64,000 bases of DNA from JAIBJN01 sp963811635 (GTDB lineage Bacteria > Actinomycetota > Thermoleophilia > Gaiellales > Gaiellaceae): contig CAWESB010000015.1 of assembly GCA_963811635.1 (NCBI GenBank), forward strand, positions 186,001 to 250,000. Direction: 5' to 3'. Shown here one piece after another: positions 60,835 to 64,000 of this stretch (position 1 is the stretch's first letter; every line of letters starts with the position of its first letter). A program made the position numbers and the translations under genes. The notes under the pieces are model-generated. The model did no database searches. It saw only the letters and a list, made by a program, of their open reading frames with translations, and had not been told where the DNA came from.

Positions 60835-62116
60835 GCGCGGAGCGTACGCCCGCGTAGAGGGCGAAGGCGAGGGCAAACGACGGCAGCGAGGCGCCGATCG
60901 TCGCCTCGCCGGCGCCCGGCACGTCGGCGAGCAGGTCGGTCCACCACGACGGCCCGGTCGGCTGGATCCACTGATAGAGGGCGAAGCCGCAGGCCCAGGC
61001 CGCAAGACCGCTCCAGCGCACGGAGACGGGCTCCCCGGCGCCGAGCAGATAGTCGGCGGCGAGCACGCCGAAGAGTGGAACGAAGAAGGAGCCGAGCAGG
61101 AAGAGGAACGTCTCGTAGGCGACGATGTCGACGACGAGCGCGCCGACAGCCGCGCCGACGGTCACGCCGACGACGAGCACGCGCTGCGAGACGGCGGGCA
61201 GGAGGTTCTGGATCGAGACGGCCGTCGAATAGACGTTGGCGAAGGGCTCGTCGGCCTCGTCCACCGTGAGCGCGAGCAGCGCAACCGCGCTGCCGGCCCC
61301 GCCCGCTGCGATCGCCATGAAGATCCCCGCCGGGTCGGCGAGCCCGCGCGAGAGCGCGAGCAAAGCGCCGAGCCCGAAGAGGAGGACGAGGGGCACGAGA
61401 TACCCGACCGACGTCCCCCAGAACGCCGCCCGCCTGCTGCGAGAGAAGCGTGTGTAGTCGGCCGCGAGCGGAAGCCAAGAGGCCGCCATCGCGACGGTCA
61501 GGTCGACGCCCTGGAAGAAGCGGAGCCCGCCGGCCCCGTCCGCCGACCAGAGCGCGGCCACGTCGGCGCCGTCGAGCGCCCACCAGACGAGATACGCCAT
61601 CGAGGCCGCCACGACCCACACCGCGAAGCGGCGCACCCAGCGGCGCACGAAGGAGATCGGGCCGGCCAGCGCGAGCCAGGCGGTCAGGGCAGCGAAGAGG
61701 AGCACCCAGAGCCAGCGCGCCTCGAAGCCGAAGACCTCCTCGGAGAGCGCAGCGGCGGCCAGCGACATGACGTAGAGCTCGAACACCGCCCAGCCGATGT
61801 TCTGGGCGACGTTCAACGCCGTCGGCGCGTACGAGCCGCGCACTCCGAGCGGATCGCGCAGCAAAACCATCGCCGGCACGCGGCGGTCGAAGCCGATCAG
61901 CCCCGCCAGACCGAGCAGCGCGACGCCGAGGACGGCGCCGACGAGCGTCGCCAGGAGCGCCCGCTGCAGGCCGAGACCGGCCAGGAACGTGCCGGTGAAG
62001 AGGACGAGGAGGCTGATGCCGAGGTTGCCCCACAGAAGCCCGACGTCGACGCCCGACAGCGTCCGCAACCGGTCGGGGACGGGGCTGATGCCCCACGTGC
62101 GCTCGGACGGTTCCAT
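60788..62116 (-). CDS. cytX: NCS1 family permease, CytX-like (hydroxymethylpyrimidine/thiamine precursor)
   Basis: A 442-residue transporter with about twelve helices of the nucleobase-cation-symport-1 family. GNLGISLLVLFTGTFL (first helix), LLRDPLGVRGSYAPTALNVAQNIGW and DLTVAMAASWLPLAADYTRFS carry the conserved substrate-site pattern. The closest described group is CytX, proposed to import the pyrimidine moiety of thiamine, and here it sits directly behind a TPP riboswitch, which supports that assignment. ATG 62116 is chosen because the earlier in-frame ATG (62137) falls inside the riboswitch core. AGGGAGG precedes it. Confidence 0.88.
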   Translation of the reverse strand: MEPSERTWGISPVPDRLRTLSGVDVGLLWGNLGISLLVLFTGTFLAGLGLQRALLATLVGAVLGVALLGLAGLIGFDRRVPAMVLLRDPLGVRGSYAPTALNVAQNIGWAVFELYVMSLAAAALSEEVFGFEARWLWVLLFAALTAWLALAGPISFVRRWVRRFAVWVVAASMAYLVWWALDGADVAALWSADGAGGLRFFQGVDLTVAMAASWLPLAADYTRFSRSRRAAFWGTSVGYLVPLVLLFGLGALLALSRGLADPAGIFMAIAAGGAGSAVALLALTVDEADEPFANVYSTAVSIQNLLPAVSQRVLVVGVTVGAAVGALVVDIVAYETFLFLLGSFFVPLFGVLAADYLLGAGEPVSVRWSGLAAWACGFALYQWIQPTGPSWWTDLLADVPGAGEATIGASLPSFALAFALYAGVRSAHAPLGRRRARLAGSR

Positions 62117-62120
62117 CGCG

Positions 62121-62210
62121 CCTCCCTTCGCTGGCATTACCCAGATCAGGTTCGGCGGGTCGGGGCTCTCCCAGCCCCCTCTCAGCCGCTAGGAAGCGGC
62201 TCCCCGGTCT
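62121..62210 (-). promoter_or_regulatory. TPP riboswitch (THI element)
   Basis: On the minus strand the conserved blocks are in order: CGGGGAGCC near the 5' end, CTGAGAGGG (62177-62185) in the pyrimidine-sensing arm, and ACCTGATCTGGGTAATGCC (62133-62151) in the pyrophosphate arm, followed by AGCGAAGGGA. The last stem includes the Shine-Dalgarno AGGGAGG, so TPP binding should block translation of the permease gene. It fills the gap between the phosphatase and cytX genes. Confidence 0.92.
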
Positions 62211-62810
62211 CTACGAGGCGATCTTAGCGCCGAGGAGCCGCTCGATCCCCCGAACGGCCCGCTCGAGCGTTTCCTCGTCGAAGAGGTAGGGCACCGCATT
62301 CGAGATCTCGTGAGCGGGCCCGTCGAGCGAGTCCGAGCCCGCCGCCGCGTTCAGCGCGTAGCGAATCGGAATCTCGTGCGTGACGACGAGCACCGAGCGC
62401 CAGGGTGAGTCGAGCAGCCCGCGGAAGGCCTCGCCGTAACGCCGCGCCGCGTCGTCGAGGCTCTCGCCTCCCGGGAAGGCGTCGCTCCGCGCATGTGCGT
62501 GCTTCCACTCGCGATAGTCCTCGATCCGCTCGCCCTCGAGGTCGCCGATGTCGATGTCGTCGAAGCGGGCCTCGACGACGAGCGGCACGTCCTCGCGCTC
62601 GCGGAGCGCGATCACCGCCGTCTCGAGCGTGCGCGGAAAGCGGGTGTGGACGCAGGCGTCGAGCGGGAAGTGCTCGACCTGCTCGCCCAGCCGCCGCGCC
62701 TCCTCCTGGCCGCGGTCCGAGAGGGGGACGGGCACGTCCGGATCGCCGTTGATGCGCCGCTCGACGTTCAGCTGCGACTCGCCGTGACGCGCGAGAACGA
62801 ACACACGCAC
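62211..62810 (-). CDS. Histidine phosphatase superfamily protein
   Basis: A 199-residue enzyme of the phosphoglycerate mutase/histidine phosphatase branch. The phosphohistidine motif is LARHGESQLN; other conserved residues are Arg and His in HTRFPRTLET and the second His in VVTHEIPIRYAL, with Glu in GDLEGE. It probably hydrolyses a small phosphate ester. The GTG start at 62810 lies just behind the FAD oxidoreductase stop region, and the riboswitch operon follows on the same strand. Confidence 0.88.
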   Translation of the reverse strand: MRVFVLARHGESQLNVERRINGDPDVPVPLSDRGQEEARRLGEQVEHFPLDACVHTRFPRTLETAVIALREREDVPLVVEARFDDIDIGDLEGERIEDYREWKHAHARSDAFPGGESLDDAARRYGEAFRGLLDSPWRSVLVVTHEIPIRYALNAAAGSDSLDGPAHEISNAVPYLFDEETLERAVRGIERLLGAKIAS

Positions 62811-62819
62811 CAGCGTCCC

Positions 62820-63924
62820 TCAGACGCACGAAGCGTTCGTGCCGCTCGCCCCCGCGCGCGAAGCGGTCGAGCGAGAGCGGCGAGAGGTCGAGCGACGGCG
62901 TCTCACCGACGATCAGCTCGGCGAGGTGCTCCCCGACGGCCGGCGCCTGCTGGAAACCGTGGCCGGAGAAACCGGTCGCGTAGAGGAAGCGGCGCGGCTG
63001 CGAGACCTCGCCCACGATGGCGTTGTGGTCGGGGCTCATCTCGTAGAAGCCCCACCAGGAGGACTGGATCGGCAGCTCGGCGAGCACCGGGAGCCGGCGC
63101 GTGCCGTGGCTCGCCACACCCTCGATCGTCGGCTCGCGGCCCCCGAAGACGAGGCCTTCGCCCTCGCGGTGGAAGTAGAAGCCGGTGGAGAAGTCGACCG
63201 TGAGCGGGAGCTCCTGAGGCAGGCCGCCGTCCTCGGGCGTGAAGTGCATCCAGCGGGCCTCGCCGCGCACCGGGATGTCGAGGCCGGCAAGGTTGCCCAC
63301 GTCCTTCGACCAGACGCCCGCCGTGCAGATGACCGTCGGCGTGCGGATGCGGCCGGCCGAGGTCTCGATCGTGACGATCTTGTCGCCGAGGACGGCGATC
63401 CGGTCGAGCGACGTGCCCTGGAGGATGGTGACACCCTGCGTGGCGGCGACGCCGGCATAGGCCTGCACGACCGACTCCGGCGAGGCGTGGCCGTCGATCG
63501 GGCAGTACGCGGCGGCCAGCAGGTCGGAGGTCTCGAGCGCCGGGTTCATCGCCTTGACGTCGTCAGGGGAGACCAGCTGAGAAGGGACGCCGAGCCGAGA
63601 CTGCAGGTCGATCGCGTTCCGGAAGCTCTCGACGTCGACCTCGTTCGTGAGCAGGAAGAGGTACCCGTGGCGCTTGTAGTCGATGCCGCTCACCCGGTCG
63701 AGCGCCTGGAACTCGGCCATGGAGCGGAGCGCGATCTTGACGTTGAGCTCGTCCGCGAACTGGGCGCGGATGCCGCCGGCGGACTTGCTCGTCGAGCCGC
63801 TCGCCAGGGTGTCCTTCTCGAGCAGGATCACGTCCGTGACGCCCTTCTTGGCGAGGTGGTAGGCGGCGCTTGCGCCCATGGCGCCGCCACCGACGATCAC
63901 GACTTCGGCCGACTCGGGCGCCAT
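62820..63924 (-). CDS. FAD-dependent oxidoreductase (sarcosine/D-amino acid oxidase-like), C-terminus probably frameshifted
   Basis: About 367 residues if one base is removed near the end. The FAD-binding motif is VVIVGGGAMGASAAYHLAKKG (residues 8-28), followed by LLEKDTLASGSTSKSAGGIR and, near the C-terminus, YATGFSGHGFQQAPAVGEHLAELI, typical of the DadA/SoxB family, which oxidises N-methyl or D-amino acids. The unshifted frame instead runs ~190 residues further as an Arg-rich shadow of the downstream phosphatase gene. A TGA at 62820-62822 in the neighbouring frame gives the expected end (HERFV then stop). The span is 3n+1 bases, indicating an extra base. TAGCCT at leaderless spacing precedes the ATG. 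Confidence 0.85.
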
Positions 63925-63931
63925 CGCGACG

Positions 63932-63937
63932 AGGCTA
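63932..63937 (-). promoter_or_regulatory. -10 element of the FAD oxidoreductase gene (leaderless)
   Basis: TAGCCT on the minus strand, seven bases before the ATG at 63924. The last 60 bases of the window upstream of it hold no feature I can support. Confidence 0.4.
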
Positions 63938-64000
63938 CCGGGTTCGGCGGCTGAGTGAGGCCCCGGGAACGACGCATCTGCGAGGATTCGGCGGTGAGCG

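Noticed and set aside
62224..62819. C-terminal 190 residues of a 566-residue reading of the FAD oxidoreductase
   Set aside because: The segment is Arg/Ala-rich, matches no family and is the out-of-frame shadow of the intact histidine phosphatase gene.

Overview
The window is 64 kb of very GC-rich DNA from an actinobacterium. The lineage evidence is gene content: an fhaA-fhaB-PP2C-rodA-pbpA-pknB cluster, OpcA beside glucose-6-phosphate dehydrogenase, a SARP-type regulator, an ANTAR response regulator, a short transaldolase/glucose-6-phosphate isomerase pair, and many genes with a TAnnnT hexamer only 6-8 bases before the start codon (leaderless transcripts). The overall look fits a deep-branching class such as Thermoleophilia, probably an uncultured genome, but that placement is inference. 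No rRNA, CRISPR array or intact mobile element was seen. There is one tRNA (Arg, CCU).

Layout. 1-3.3 kb: sugar-modification genes (epimerase end, GT2, methyltransferase, membrane glycosyltransferase). 3.3-13.2 kb: a minus-strand cell-wall and Ser/Thr phosphosignalling operon that runs from a membrane kinase through FhaA, FhaB, PP2C, RodA, PBP and PknB to D-Ala-D-Ala ligase. 13.3-15.9 kb: small plus-strand genes (coiled-coil membrane protein, DUF4446, GNAT, HNH). 15.9-20.8 kb: two type I glutamine synthetases flanking an ABC exporter. The first lacks the adenylylation tyrosine and has a terminator inside its leader. The second is followed by a candidate small RNA. 20.8-27.2 kb: a dense two-component cluster, including a PdtaS/PdtaR-like pair. 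27.2-29.7 kb: a putative metallopeptidase and an ABC-F ATPase. 29.7-38 kb: a complete pentose phosphate operon (tkt-tal-pgi-gnd-zwf-opcA-pgl). 38-43 kb: amidase, a 38-residue membrane protein, and ctaB, ctaD, ctaC of a caa3-type oxidase. 43-47 kb: a structured leader, a DUF4395/thioredoxin protein and 2-oxoglutarate dehydrogenase E1. 47-54 kb: a fused SARP/cyclase/AAA regulator divergent from an amino acid permease and agmatinase. The agmatinase 5' end is duplicated around a phage tail-tube gene fragment. 54-59.5 kb: MBL hydrolase, tRNA-Arg, a second ABC-2 exporter, GNAT, an exported protein and a PhzF protein. 59.5-64 kb: a TPP-riboswitch operon (CytX-like permease, PfkB kinase, BNR protein), a histidine phosphatase and an FAD oxidoreductase.

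Three genes (pknB, the SARP regulator, the FAD oxidoreductase) each need a single-base indel to read properly, and two genes (ddl, pgl) have strong ribosome binding sites facing ATC and ACG. These may be sequence errors or real biology. A family of short palindromes with the core GGGGTC-N-GACCCC occurs four times, once in frame inside pgi. The most novel-looking items are the agmatinase/tail-tube chimera, the candidate sRNA after glnA, the glnA attenuator with the missing adenylylation site, and the riboswitch-linked PfkB kinase.
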